Assembly (NCBI RefSeq): GCF_902167145.1
Contig: NC_050101.1
Location: 178,556,428-178,620,427, forward strand
Direction: 5' to 3'
DNA: 64,000 bases
Source: Zea mays
Lineage: Eukaryota; Streptophyta; Magnoliopsida; Poales; Poaceae
How positions within the stretch are numbered: the first letter of the stretch is position 1; each line of letters begins with the position of its first letter. Below the pieces are notes generated by a model, which was given only the letters and a program-made list of their open reading frames with translations, ran no database searches and was not told where the DNA came from. Shown piece after piece: positions 44,069 to 54,151 of the stretch. The translations under genes and the position numbers were made by a program.

Positions 44069-45358
44069 TGAAAGGGAATTAGGCTTACACCTAGTTCCTA
44101 AATAATTTTGGTGGTTGAATTGCCCAACACAAATCTTTGGACTAACTAGTTTGCCCAAGTGTATAGATTATACAGGTATAAAAGGTTCACACTCAGCCAA
44201 TAAAAAGACCAAGTTTTGGATTCAACAAAGGAGCAAAGGGGCAACCTAAGGCACCCCTGGTCTGGCGCACCGGACTGTCCGGTGTGCCACCGGACATGTC
44301 CGGTGCACCAGGGGGACTCAGACTCAAACTCGCCACCTTCGGGAATTTCCAGAGGCGACTCGGCTATAATTCACCGGACTGTCCGGTGTACACCGGACAG
44401 TGTCCGGTGCACCAAGGGAGGTCGGCCTCAGGAACTCGCCAGCTTCGGGAAACTCCAACGGCTAGTCCGCTATAATTCACCGGACTGTCCGGTGCGACTC
44501 CGGAGCAACGGCTATCTCCGCGCCAACGGCTCCCTGCTGCGCAATAAATGCGCGCTCTGCGCGCGCAGAAGTCAGGCGCGCCCATACTGGCACACCGGAC
44601 AGCAAATTGTACCTGTCCGGTGTGCACCGGACACCTAGGCGGGCCCACAAGTCAGAAGCTCCAACGGTCAGAATCCAACGGCAGTGATGACGTGGCAGGG
44701 GGCACCGGACTGTCCGGTGTGCACCGGACTGTCCGGTGCGCCATCGAGCAGACAGCTTCCCAACGGCCACTTTTGGTGGTTGGGGCTATAAATACCCCAA
44801 CCACCCCACCATTCATTGCATCCAAGTTTTCCAGCTTCCAACCACTATACAAGAGCTAGCATTCATTGCAAAGCACACCAAAAGAGATCAAATCCTCTCC
44901 CAACTCCACACAAAGCATTAAGTGACTAGAGAGAGTGATTTGTAGTGTTCATTTGAGCTCTTGCGCTTGGATCGCTTCTTTTCTTTCTTGATTCTTTCTT
45001 GTGATCAAACACTCACTTGTAATTGAGGCAAGAGGCACCAATTGTGTGGTGGCCCTTGCGGGAAGTTTGGTTCCCAAGTGATTTGAGAAGAGAAGCTCAC
45101 TCGGTCCGAGGGACCGTTTGAGAGAGGGAAGGGTTGAAAGAGACCCGGCCTTTGTGGCCTCCTCAACGGGGAGTAGGTTTGCAAGAACCGAACCTCGGTA
45201 AAACAAATCCGCGTGTCACACTCTTCATTTGCTTGCGATTTGTTTTGCTCCCTCTCTCGCAGACTCATTTATATTTCTAACGCTAACCCGGCTTGTAGTT
45301 GTGATTATTTTTGAGAATTTCAGTTTCGCCCTATTCACCCCCCTCTAGGCGACTTTCA
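44069..45358 (+). repeat. 3' LTR of Sirevirus B
   Basis: 1290 bp, near-identical to the 5' LTR. It lacks one palindrome unit (the 5' copy at about 36340-36358) and one C of the run before TCTAGGCGAC. Confidence 0.97.
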
Positions 45359-45824
45359 CATACACTGTGCTCATCATCACTCGTGAAGCTTCCGCTGCAC
45401 GCCAATACTACACAGGCTGCGGATATCAGGACGCAAAGAGATTGCCCTAGCGACTAGCATTAGTTGCTCCAAGTATTACATCCATTATGTCCCTGAGCCC
45501 GCATGTCGGGGCTCAGCACCCTTGTACGTGCCCCCCTTCAGCTATAAAAGGGAAGGCACGCAACGTTACAATTCAGACACACTTAGAAGCTCACTTAGAC
45601 TTAGACCCAGCTCTGGCTCACAAGTTCATACAAGCTCTCAAGCTCAATACGTCACACAGTGGAGTAGGGTATTACGCTCCGGCGGCCCGAACCACTCTAA
45701 ATCTTTATGTGTTCTTGTGTTCGGTCATCGCTTAGCAAGACAGGCAAAACGCTTAGGCTACTCCTCATCTTAGGATTTAGGGCGGGTGCATTCCGCCACC
45801 CGGCCGGAGATTTCCTCTCCGACA
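45359..45824 (+). repeat. 3' LTR of element C, second part
   Basis: Resumes after B with the duplicated CATAC and ends CTCTCCGACA at 45824, followed by GAACT. It contains the LTR TATA box near 45543 and matches 29448-29902. Confidence 0.92.
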
Positions 45825-45872
45825 GAACTCTAAAGGGTTCTGAACCCTACATTTAGAGGATCAGATCGTCCT

Positions 45873-46215
45873 CTACTTCCTCCAGCAGCGTCCTCTAAAC
45901 GATCCTCTAAATTTAGAGAACACTGCTGGATCCTTTATATATAGAGTTTCTCTAAACGGCCCTCTATCCATTTGAATATTTTAAACAACCGATTTAGAAA
46001 AACTAAAATGTGTACAACATATTTGAGAGTATGACAAATATGTATGTACAAAAAATAAAATTAAAAAAACTATTAATATAGGTATTTGCGTATAGAGGAC
46101 GTGATATAAAGGACGTTGTTGGAGAGAAAGAATATATAGAGGATGAGATCTTTTAGAGTATACTGTAAATGACGGATATAGATGATAGATATAGATGACA
46201 TTGCTGGATACAGTC
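45873..46215. mobile_element. MITE 1 (Tourist-like), left of the small membrane-protein gene
   Basis: AT-rich with ends CTCCAGCAGCGTCC and, inward from the right, GACTGTATCCAGCAATG followed by TAA. Internally it matches MITE 2 (49359-49686) in inverted orientation, for example TATATAGAGTTTCTCTAAACGG. The left boundary is approximate and no left TTA copy is seen. Confidence 0.65.
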
Positions 46216-46351
46216 TAACAAAGGAAATAGATACCCAAATTCAAGTAGAAGAGGACTTGAGCCTTCACCCAACCAGTTCAGCTAGGTTCACTTTGTGTTG
46301 CTTGCAACTAACATAAGACACAATTTGAATAAGCACACATCACTAGTTTAC

Positions 46352-46641
46352 CTAGAAAATTGATTTCATTGCCATCCTCAAGTAGCTCTTTCTGTTCCTT
46401 TTTCAGTGCAGAATTTCTCATAATAAATAGTACAACACAAGTTATGTACATTACTTTATATTATTGAAATTATAAGAAATTTGCCCCTGGAGTCTTAACA
46501 AGGCATCCCAGAAGGAGCCATCTTACCATTTCTTGGATTCGTTTGCGGTCATCATCATTGAGTAAGAACTGAACCTGAAGAACTATTTTTCCTTCATAGC
46601 AAGAGTAGTTCCTGACTCCACAATCTCTTTTGTCTTCAGCT
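46352..46641 (-). pseudogene. Two exon-like remnants of an unrecognised gene
   Basis: A segment 46641-46527 follows a CACCACAG acceptor and ends ATG|GTAAGA; in one frame it reads CYEGKIVLQVQFLLNDDDRK then RIQEM, which looks like real protein. A second piece, about 46420-46352, reads RNSALKKEQKELLEDGNEIN and ends CTAG|GTAAAC. The pieces would make a sensible continuous helix (RIQEM+RNSALKK), yet the acceptor before the second is poor. No downstream exon follows before the MITE and element C, and in an alternative frame the first piece ends KEK-stop. I do not recognise the family. Best read as a truncated gene, possibly cut by the repeats to its left. Confidence 0.4.
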
Positions 46642-47853
46642 CTGTGGTGATTATCAAAACACGGCAATTAATAGATGCTGGTAAGTACAAAAAGAACAGT
46701 TAATAACCAGCTAAAACAGAAACTGATTTTGATATCAATTCCCTGTCTGCAATGTACAGCATCATTACCATACCCTACTGAAGTGATATAACAGGGCTGC
46801 ACAACACACACATATTTGGTTGTGACAAAAATAAATGAATGATGCACTAGTCAAATATCGATTAAGGTAACATATGAAAATGAGCTTAACAAAGATAAAT
46901 CATCTTGTTCTACGTTTCCACGGTATTCTCTTTTGCCCACAGCGACTGCATCCAGAATGAATTTCACATATAGTACAGGAGATTACCATATGGAAAGCAA
47001 AACGAGGAAAGAAAGTAGAATTCGGAGATCCGAACCTTGCAAGAACAGAGAGGTGATGACTGGCTGCATAGTAAAAAGCAAAATGGAAAAAGGAAAAAGA
47101 GCACAACCAGTTCTTGCTTCCAACAGAACAATACGATATATTTTTTCCTCAGATATTTCGAGTAAAGCATAGTTATGCATGATAGGACAAGAAACTGCCT
47201 GAGATGTGGATGCTTTCAGGCATTCTTTTTCTGAATTCCTGCTTGGTACTGCACAGAAGCCCTACAATGTTGATCTTCTATAGCATAGAGAAGAAGAAAC
47301 ACCAGCTGCGGCTAGTGGATGTTGCTTGGGGAAGCTGGACTTGTGGTTGGCTATCCGTAGCCATGGATCTCCTGGGACCACAGGAAGAGTTGAAGTTTGG
47401 CTGCTTCTGGTGCTACCAAAAAAACATACACCCACAAATGAAGAGAACACCACATGGTTTTGCACTACGCAGTTAAGAACATTCTAAATAGGGTTGGGGC
47501 CCAGTTGGGGTCTCAACAATACAGTACATGGCAATCGATGAGCTCATCACACGCGATGAGTTCACTCATCACACGAGAGCCACAGAACATAAAATTGTCA
47601 ACGGAGCAAATTGCGGATGGAATGGAACAGAAGAATTTGACACACTTTAGTTTTTTTAGCCTTGAAGAATCTCTAGAACCAATGCACACAACACTAGTTT
47701 GCATCCACACAACCTTTGAACTCGAGGAGGCTACATCATGGAGACATCAGTTTACAAGATAGCACAGTACTGTGTTTGTACACAATCCAATCAGGCCCAA
47801 TCATCTTCTTGGCTGAACATCAGACACAAGAGACCCAAATGGCTTGATCTCTT
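46642..47853. other. Interval downstream of the small membrane-protein gene
   Basis: Probably holds the 3' UTR of the minus-strand gene ending at 47854 and intron-like DNA of the remnant at 46352-46641. A possible further exon-like piece on the minus strand (about 47037-46983, between a TTGCAAG acceptor and ATATGGTAATC donor) is too short to judge. No other gene is supported. Confidence 0.35.
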
Positions 47854-49290
47854 TTAGAAGCTTGGGAGGGATCCTGCTCGGATGAACTCTTTTAGAAGGG
47901 CCTTCTCCTCATCGAGTTTCTTCTTCTCGGCAGCATTGCGTGGCTTGATCTTCCGCTTCTCTTCCAGCATCCATTTGTAGAGCTTGCGCTGGTCATCTTC
48001 AGGGATTGGTGGGAGCTCCTTTCTGGGGATAGAGACTGGCTCAGCAGGCTTCCCAGCAGTTGCAGTAGCAGGATCAGTCGTTGGGTCCTTCTTTGCTGAG
48101 TCCTTTTGGTTGGCCCGCACGAGGACATAAGCTACATGTTATACAAAGAATTCAGTAAACTAGCCCATCTAAAAATTTGATTTGAGAAAGAACAACCTTC
48201 AGAACTGGAAACATAAGCATCCCAGCACTTTAGTCCAGTGCATATTTAACTCTTTGATGAAAGGGACATGCTGGCGTAATCATGAATAAAAACATTTGCA
48301 CATTCATAATTGGCTGAGTGTAACCCAAGACCTGAGTCATGTTTTTGTCCCATCCCTCGCAGATCAAATGAAATCATCATTTGGAAGTTGGAACAGCAGA
48401 TAACATCACTATGATCAGATTGTTGTTCGGGTGAAAAAAGGGGAGTATGATCGGCCCATTATATACGTTACTATAATAAACACTTCACCTTCAATTATGG
48501 TTGCATCTCATGTTTACAGGTTCTTTATTGCTTTCTACTGTAGCATATTATAAGCAGAAAGAACACTCAGCCGACACTTTAGGCGGTAACTAACGCTAAC
48601 TGCTGATTAATTCTGAAGCCAAGTAACTAGAAAAGTGATTCATGTGCATAATTAAGTAGGTGGAGTAGCAACCACATACGAAAATCGAAGGCCCTAACAG
48701 GAACTTGCTGGGTGAAAACTCAAAATGTAGAATCAGCTACGACTGCCAGCAAGTAGAGCACCGGTCAATACAAAAAGAAACCAGGAGGGCAGCTCGTAAT
48801 CCATAACGCCTAAGCACATTGCTGATTTTCTCATCTCACTAGAATTTGATCCAAAACAAGATCTCCTAAGCGGATCTTAGCTAGAGCAGACTCCGAGGAC
48901 AATTACCCAGCGGCACTTAAACCTAGTCAAACTCGCAAGGGCAAACACCAAACGGGTGCGATGCTCCTAAGTCCTAACACGGCATCTTATGCGTACCAGA
49001 CAGCGAGAAATCGCCGAGTGCAACGAAAACCTAGTGACCCCAAAGCGAATCGAACTGATGAGCGAGGGAGGGAGGCTGGGAGGGGGAGTAGAGGCAAGCT
49101 GACCTACGACAAAGAGGTTGGCGGCTAGGAGGAAAGGGAAGATGCGGCGCATGAACCCCTTCCTCGCCTCGGGCGTCGGCGGCGTCGGCGTCGGCGGCGT
49201 CGGCGGCTTCGGCGGCGTCGGCGGCTTCGGCGGCTTCGGCGGCGTCGGCGGCGTCGAACCGGCGGGCTTGGGCTTGCCGTGGGAGTCCAT
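47854..49290 (-). CDS. Proline-rich single-span membrane protein, unknown function (2 exons, 154 aa)
   Basis: Exons 49290-49104 and 48131-47854 (minus strand) with a 972-bp GT-AG intron; phase-1 junction creates FVV|AYVLVRANQ. The N-terminus (1-45) is built from PPTPPKPP repeats, then RRIFPFLLAANLFVVAYVLV (about 49-68) is a single hydrophobic span with positive residues before it, then a charged tail with PRKELPPIPEDDQRKLYKWM and a basic/acidic helix ending FIRAGSLPSF. I believe such proteins are conserved in plants, mainly in the C-terminal LYKWMLEEKRKIKPR block, but know no function; mitochondrial or plastid membrane location is only a guess. The start is set by MDSHGKPKP; no ATG in frame lies upstream within the exon. 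Length and splice phase are consistent, so I treat it as a real gene. Confidence 0.85.
49171..49256. repeat. Trinucleotide-like repeat encoding the PPTPPKPP tract
   Basis: GGCGTCGGC/GGCTTCGGC units repeated through exon 1 of the membrane-protein gene. Because units are 9 bases and codon-multiples, copy-number change would lengthen or shorten the proline tract without breaking the frame. Confidence 0.8.
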
Positions 49291-49358
49291 CCGGTGGAGA
49301 GCAGACCTTCTCTCTGTGTTGGGGGCGAGGGTGACCGCGTCAGTTGCCCTTGTTCTCG

Positions 49359-49686
49359 GCTCTATCTCCAGCGACTAATCTGTATTGATACTCTATATCT
49401 GTTATTTATAGTCTCTTCTAAAATATTATATCTTCTATATCTCATTTCTCTTCAATAACATACTCTAAATTATGTCCTCTATACATAAATATCTATATTA
49501 GAAATATTTTTTATTTTTTTTATATATGTATTTGTCATACTATTGTATATATTTTAATTTTTCTAAACTGGTTGTTTAAATTATTCAATTTGATAGATAA
49601 CCGTTTAGAGAAACTCTATATATAGATGATCCAGCAACACTCTAAATTTAGAGAACCGTTTAGAGAACGTTGTTGGAGGGAGTACA
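49359..49686. mobile_element. MITE 2 (Tourist-like) immediately upstream of the membrane-protein gene
   Basis: Ends TATCTCCAGCGAC and, inward from the right, CTCCCTCCAACAACG; the interior matches MITE 1 in the opposite orientation over most of its length. It starts only about 70 bases upstream of the ATG at 49290, so the promoter or 5' UTR must lie within or across it. Target duplication not clear. Confidence 0.65.
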
Positions 49687-49727
49687 TAACGATTTTATCC
49701 TCTAAATTTAGGGTATATGACCCTTTA

Positions 49728-50397
49728 GACTGCCTCCAGCAATACACGGTAAATGGTCCTGTACTCTAAATTTAGAGTACGAAACGTTCTCTACGCCGTC
49801 CAACAAGGAACTCTAAATGGAACTCTAAAATATAGAGGACGTACGGCGAACGCTAAACGTAGAGAAGTCCTTACGCGCGCTATCCGTCTGCTCCGCTCTG
49901 GGCCCGCTCTTCAATGTGGTCATCCGTCTGCAGCTACCTCTGCTACCTCCGCTGGCTGATTAATTCTATTCTTTTTTTTGCGTGTAAATCTAATAGTAGC
50001 AGCACTTTTGCTAATTGGGATTATTAGATTAGTATTATCAGTTTATGTCCAATACATATATAGATATGTACGTAGACGGCGTTATGAAAAAAACGATTAG
50101 TAATGTCGGTTGCAAAATGTAATTATTATAATTAGTTCCTAATTCATTTTTATAAAATTTCTAGAAATAAATAACTTCATTTTTTTCATTACGCACATAA
50201 GTTCAAATTGTATTAATATCAAATAAATGAGTATTAAAAATGAGTATATGAATTCTGTTAGATATAGAGTACCGAATTTAGAGGACGTTGCTGGAGTTGG
50301 CGAAGATATAGAGAACGAAATTTTTTAGAGGGTTCTGTAAAGGACAGAGAATATTCCTTTAGGGGATAAAATTTAGGGGACGTTGCTGGAGACAGCC
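49728..50397. mobile_element. MITE 3 (Tourist-like, 670 bp)
   Basis: Terminal inverted repeats GACTGCCTCCAGCAA and GGCTGTCTCCAGCAA, flanked by TTA at 49725-49727 and 50398-50400. Interior AT-rich with CTCTAAATTTAGAG motifs like MITEs 1 and 2. No coding potential. Confidence 0.78.
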
Positions 50398-50400
50398 TTA

Positions 50401-51027
50401 GAGTTTCTTGTTAGAGCTAGTTTTAGACTGACCCCATCACCTTCTTTTCCCCTAACACTGTAGTTCCTTTATCGGCTGCACCGCTGCCCCAAAAGTTGCT
50501 ACAGTGCAAGAGGAGTGTACACAAACGAGGGTGAAGTGGCCAGCTCCCCTTGGATCGTTTTAAGTGCATGCCAATATTTATTTATTGTATAAAAATTGAT
50601 AATAGATGATGAATAACTATGAAAACTATTATTTTATAGTTATAGTAGAATATAAGGGAGAATTTAAGGCAAACCGTTACGGGAAGAGTTAAAATAGGAG
50701 AAGGAATCTTACTGACGCGGCTACATAGTAATGTATAGGGAGGAAAATTTAGAGGACACCTGCAGATACCCTCACGTATGAGTGACAATGGACTCTAAAT
50801 TTTACACTATAAGATTTAAGGATCAGATCAGATTAGGATCGGACCCTATTTCTATTTATTTTTGAACTAAAATTTATTTATGGCCCTATCATTTTGTGAA
50901 GAAGCATTTAGATTGTGATCCATTACCACCCCTAGGCTCACGTGATCTCAAGGCAATATCTCAACTACTACCTCTATGAAAAAAATCTACTTTGAAAACA
51001 AGTGATTTTAGCACAGTAGAATGGCAT
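50401..51027. other. Gene-free interval between MITE 3 and element E
   Basis: AT-rich; CTAAATTTTACACT and GGAAAATTTAGAGGACACC echo the MITE family but no paired termini are visible. GGCAT at 51023-51027 would be the left target duplication of E; the right copy cannot be checked because that end is lost. Confidence 0.4.
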
Positions 51028-52293
51028 TGTCGGTGTTTCGACCCCGGGGGTCCCTGGACCGACGAGTAAATTGTCGCTGCGTGTCCCAGCCCAGATGGGT
51101 CGGCGCGAGACGGAACACAAGGGGGAACAATAAGGGGAACCGCGGCTCGTGTTGTCCTGCGCTCAGGGCGGATGCGCTTGCAGTAGGGGGTTACAAGCGT
51201 TCGCGAGGGAGAGAGAGAGAGCCTGCCCGTCAACCCGTTCTCCCGCGCGGCCACCCTCTCGTACGAGGGCCCTGGACCTTCCTTTTATAGACGTAAGGAG
51301 AGGGCCCAGGTGTACAATGGGGGTGTAGCAGTGTGCTAACGTGTCTGGCAGAGAGAAGCCAGAGTCCTATGTACATGCCGACGTGGCTGTCGGAGAGGTG
51401 TTAGTGCCCTGTGCATGTGGCGTCGTGGCCGTCGGAGGATCACTTGAGCCCTGTAGAAGCACAGCTGTCGGGACCTTGCTGACGTCTCCTTGCTTTCGTA
51501 GGGGGCTGAGAACCGCCGTCGTCATAGGAGCATGCGGGGTGCCATCATTACTTGTTTTACCGGGGTGAGCCGGATGGGACGCCGGTCTTGTTCCCCGTAG
51601 CCTGAGCTAGCTAGGGGTAGGGTAATGATGTACCCCCTGCGACGTGGTCGGTCCGAGCCCAAGGTCGGGCGAGGTGGAGACTCCTCCGAGGTCGGGGCTG
51701 AGCCCGAGCCCTGGGGTCGGGCGAGGCGGAGACCGTCTTCTGAGGTCGAGGTGGAGTCCGAGCCCTGGGGTCGGGCGAGGCGGAGCTTCCTATGGCGCCT
51801 GAGGTTGGACTCGGCGGCTGTCAGCCTCACCCTGGCGGGTGGCATAGCAGTCGGAGCAGTGCAAGCGGCGCTGTTTTCCTGTCAGGTCAGTCAGTGGAGG
51901 GGCGAAGTGACTGCGGTCACTTCGGCCTTGTCGACTGAGGAGCGCGCATCAAGATAAGGTGTTAGGCGATCCTTGCATTGAATGCTCCTGCGATGCGGTC
52001 GGTTGGCGCGGCGATCTGGCCAAGGTTGCTTCATTGCGAAGCCTGCCCGAGCTGGGCCTCGGTCGAGTCGAAGGTGCGCCCGTTACTTGAGGATGCCCTC
52101 GGGCAAGGCGTGAATCTGCCTTGGTCTACTGTTCCTGCCCGAGGCTGGGCTCGGGCGAGGCGAGATTGTGTCCCTTGAGTGGATGGAGCCTTGACCTGAA
52201 TTGCGCCCATCAGGCCTTTGCAGCTTTGTGCTGATGGTGGTTACCAGCCGAGTTTAGGAGTCTTGGGAGTACCCCTAATTATGGTCCCCGACA
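51028..52293 (-). repeat. 3' LTR of element E
   Basis: 1266 bp; on the minus strand it starts TGTCGGGGACCATAATTAGG at 52293 and ends at 51028. Directly upstream (minus strand) is CTCGGGGGCTAC, the polypurine tract. Two units of the GGTCGGGCGAGG minisatellite (51660-51785) versus three in the 5' LTR. Confidence 0.9.
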
Positions 52294-54127
52294 GTAGCCC
52301 CCGAGCCTCAAAGGGAGTGTTGGTACTCGCTTGGAGGCTTTGTCGCACTTTTTTGCAAGGGGACCGACCTTTCTCGGTTACATTTTGTTCCGGTGGGTGC
52401 GCGCGAGCACACCCGCCGGGTGTAGCCCCCGAGGCCTCGGAGGAGTGGTTTGACTCCTTCGAGGTCTTAATGCCTTTCGTGATGCCTCAGCCGGTCTGGT
52501 TGTTTCCTCATGCGAACTGGTCGTTGCCCGGGTGCATAGTCAGGTTCCGAGTTCTCGGGCTGGTATGTTGACGTTGTCAACGGTTTGGCCGGAGCCGGGT
52601 TTGCGAGAGCAGCCCCCGAGCCTCCGCACAGGGCGAGAGGACAGTCAAGGACTGACTCGGCTTTTTTCATACGCCCCTTCGTCGCCTTTCCGCTAGGATG
52701 AGGGGGGGGAAAGCGCCATGTTGCCCTCGGAGGGTGCCGAACATGGTGTCTCCAGTGAGTTGCTAATGGGTGATCTAAGTGGACGCCCGTGCCCCGTTTG
52801 ATAAGGGTCGGCTAGTGGCCCAGAGGCGCGCTCCAAAAGTACCTGCAGGTGATTTGCCGGACCCGGTCCCGTTTGATGGGGTCCGAGGGCTTGATGCCTC
52901 CCTCTGATGGGATTCCGTTACAGAATCGCTCCTGTTGGTCTCGGAAATGTCCTAGGGTACCTCGGGAGCGTAGCCCGAGCCTTGGCCATGTATCGGACGT
53001 ACCCAGAGTCATCCCTCGCTCTGCGTGTTCTGAGGTGGCTGTCGAACCCTTCGGGGGGCCAGCCTTCGAACCCCTGATCAGTAGTGGGCGCGGAGCCCGA
53101 GTGGCCTGAGGCGGCTGTTGAACCCTTCTGAGGGGCCAGCCTTCGAACCTCTGACCAGTAGTGGGCGCGGAGCCCGAGTGCTCTGGGGTGGCTGTCGAAC
53201 CCTTCCGAGGGGCCAGCCTTCGAACCCCTGATCAGTAGAAGGGCTCGGGGCCTGCTTCCTTCGCAGAGAAGGATCCCTTTCGGAGTATCCCCTTTCCCGG
53301 TCCCTGTAGCAAGAGAGAGAAAGGGGAAGAGGAAAAGGATACGAAATTGAACGACGTGGCGCACCTTTTTTGACGCGGTCATTATGGCGGAGGTGAAGCG
53401 TCGCCCGCTTCGCCTGCCAAAGGTGTCGCCTACCCTACCGCGGAGTTAATGCGACAGGACGAGTGGTTCGTGGGGCAGCCGTTGCGCGAGCCGTTCGAGG
53501 AACGGAACACGGGCGCGTCGTCTTCACGCCGTGGGAGAGGGCTCCCCTGCTGCCCCAGGAGGGGACGTGAGCCTGCAGATGATTTGACTGCTGCTTCCGT
53601 CCGTCTGCTGCCGCCATTACTGCCGGCCCACTTTTGGCCGTATCGATCGTCGTGCCTTCTCCCGCGGCTGACTGACCCATGACCGACGCGCTCGGCTGGC
53701 ACTGTTGGTCCATGCGCAGGGTTGCCTCGAATCGCGGCACCGGTTCCGCAGTCGAGAAGGCGCAACATTGGCGTAAGTGGCGGTGCAGCTTTTCGCACGT
53801 AGTAACCGGCGCGCCGGTTACATGACGTGTGGGCCTAGGCCACCATGCTGGATGCGTTGAAGTCGAAAGGGTGCATCCCCATGGTGCAATTGCATGCCGC
53901 CTGCATGGTGGTCCGCCCTTTCACCCGCTGGTTTAGGCGAAGGTGGAGGAGTGCTTGTAACCGCTGGGCGGTTACACGCTCCGCGCGCGGCGGTTTGGCT
54001 TCTTCTGTCCTGGGCCAGCTCATATGACGCGTGGGACCTAGCCCCTGTGTCGTAGGGGGAGGACCTTTAAGCGCGTTGGTGAAGACTTAGCTCGCGACGC
54101 CTGAGGACGCGAGTGGGGTGAGTCTCC
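52294..54127. other. Inner 3' region of element E between LTR and antisense module
   Basis: GC-rich and without convincing coding frames. The polypurine-like CTCGGGGGCTA (minus strand) occurs next to the LTR and again near 52422 and 52610. It contains the 76-bp tandem repeat at 53031-53260. Element D has lost the equivalent of this whole stretch. Confidence 0.55.
53031..53260. repeat. Three tandem ~76-bp repeats in element E
   Basis: Units at about 53031, 53108 and 53184 share GGCTGT(C/T)GAACCCTTC, GGGGCCAGCCTTCGAACC and (after about 50 bases) GTAGTGGGCGCGGAGCCCGA in the first two. Confidence 0.85.
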
Positions 54128-54139
54128 TTTAAAAAGGGA
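54128..54139 (+). promoter_or_regulatory. TATA-like element ahead of the antisense module in E
   Basis: TTTAAAAAGGGA followed by GTGGCAGCCACGCCTTCGCA, similar to the minus-strand context in element C (33544-33560). It lies opposite in direction to gag-pol. Confidence 0.45.
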
Positions 54140-54151
54140 TCGACCTCCTGG

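Larger units (their letters stand above)
35916..45358 (+). mobile_element. Ty1/copia Sirevirus B (Opie-like), young and coding-intact
   Basis: Complete 9443-bp element in the 3' LTR of C, with target duplication CATAC at 35911-35915 and 45359-45363. LTRs of 1310 and 1290 bp differ by about six substitutions, one 19-bp palindrome unit and one C in a run. PBS TGGTATCAGAGC, open gag (898 aa), open pol (1080 codons) and repeated polypurine tracts are all present. The termini TGAAAGGGAATTAGGC...CGACTTTCA differ from A, so B is a different Sirevirus family with the same architecture. Confidence 0.98.
28785..45824 (+). mobile_element. Ty3/gypsy LTR retrotransposon C, internal-deletion derivative, with hAT element and Sirevirus B nested inside
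   Basis: LTRs start TGTTGGTACCC / TGTCGGTACCC and end CTCTCCAACA / CTCTCCGACA. The target duplication GAACT is present at 28780-28784 and 45825-45829. Without B the element is about 7.6 kb. It has a broken gag, then only the C-terminal end of integrase, then an antisense module and two sets of tandem repeats; protease, RT, RNase H and the integrase core are absent. The LTRs differ clearly (about 12 differences in the first 180 bases), so C is older than B. Confidence 0.92.

Noticed and set aside
47204..47476. 90-aa plus-strand frame near the membrane-protein gene
   Set aside because: No domain, hydrophobic-biased composition or conserved motif, and no splice or promoter context; it most likely lies in the 3' flank of the minus-strand gene.
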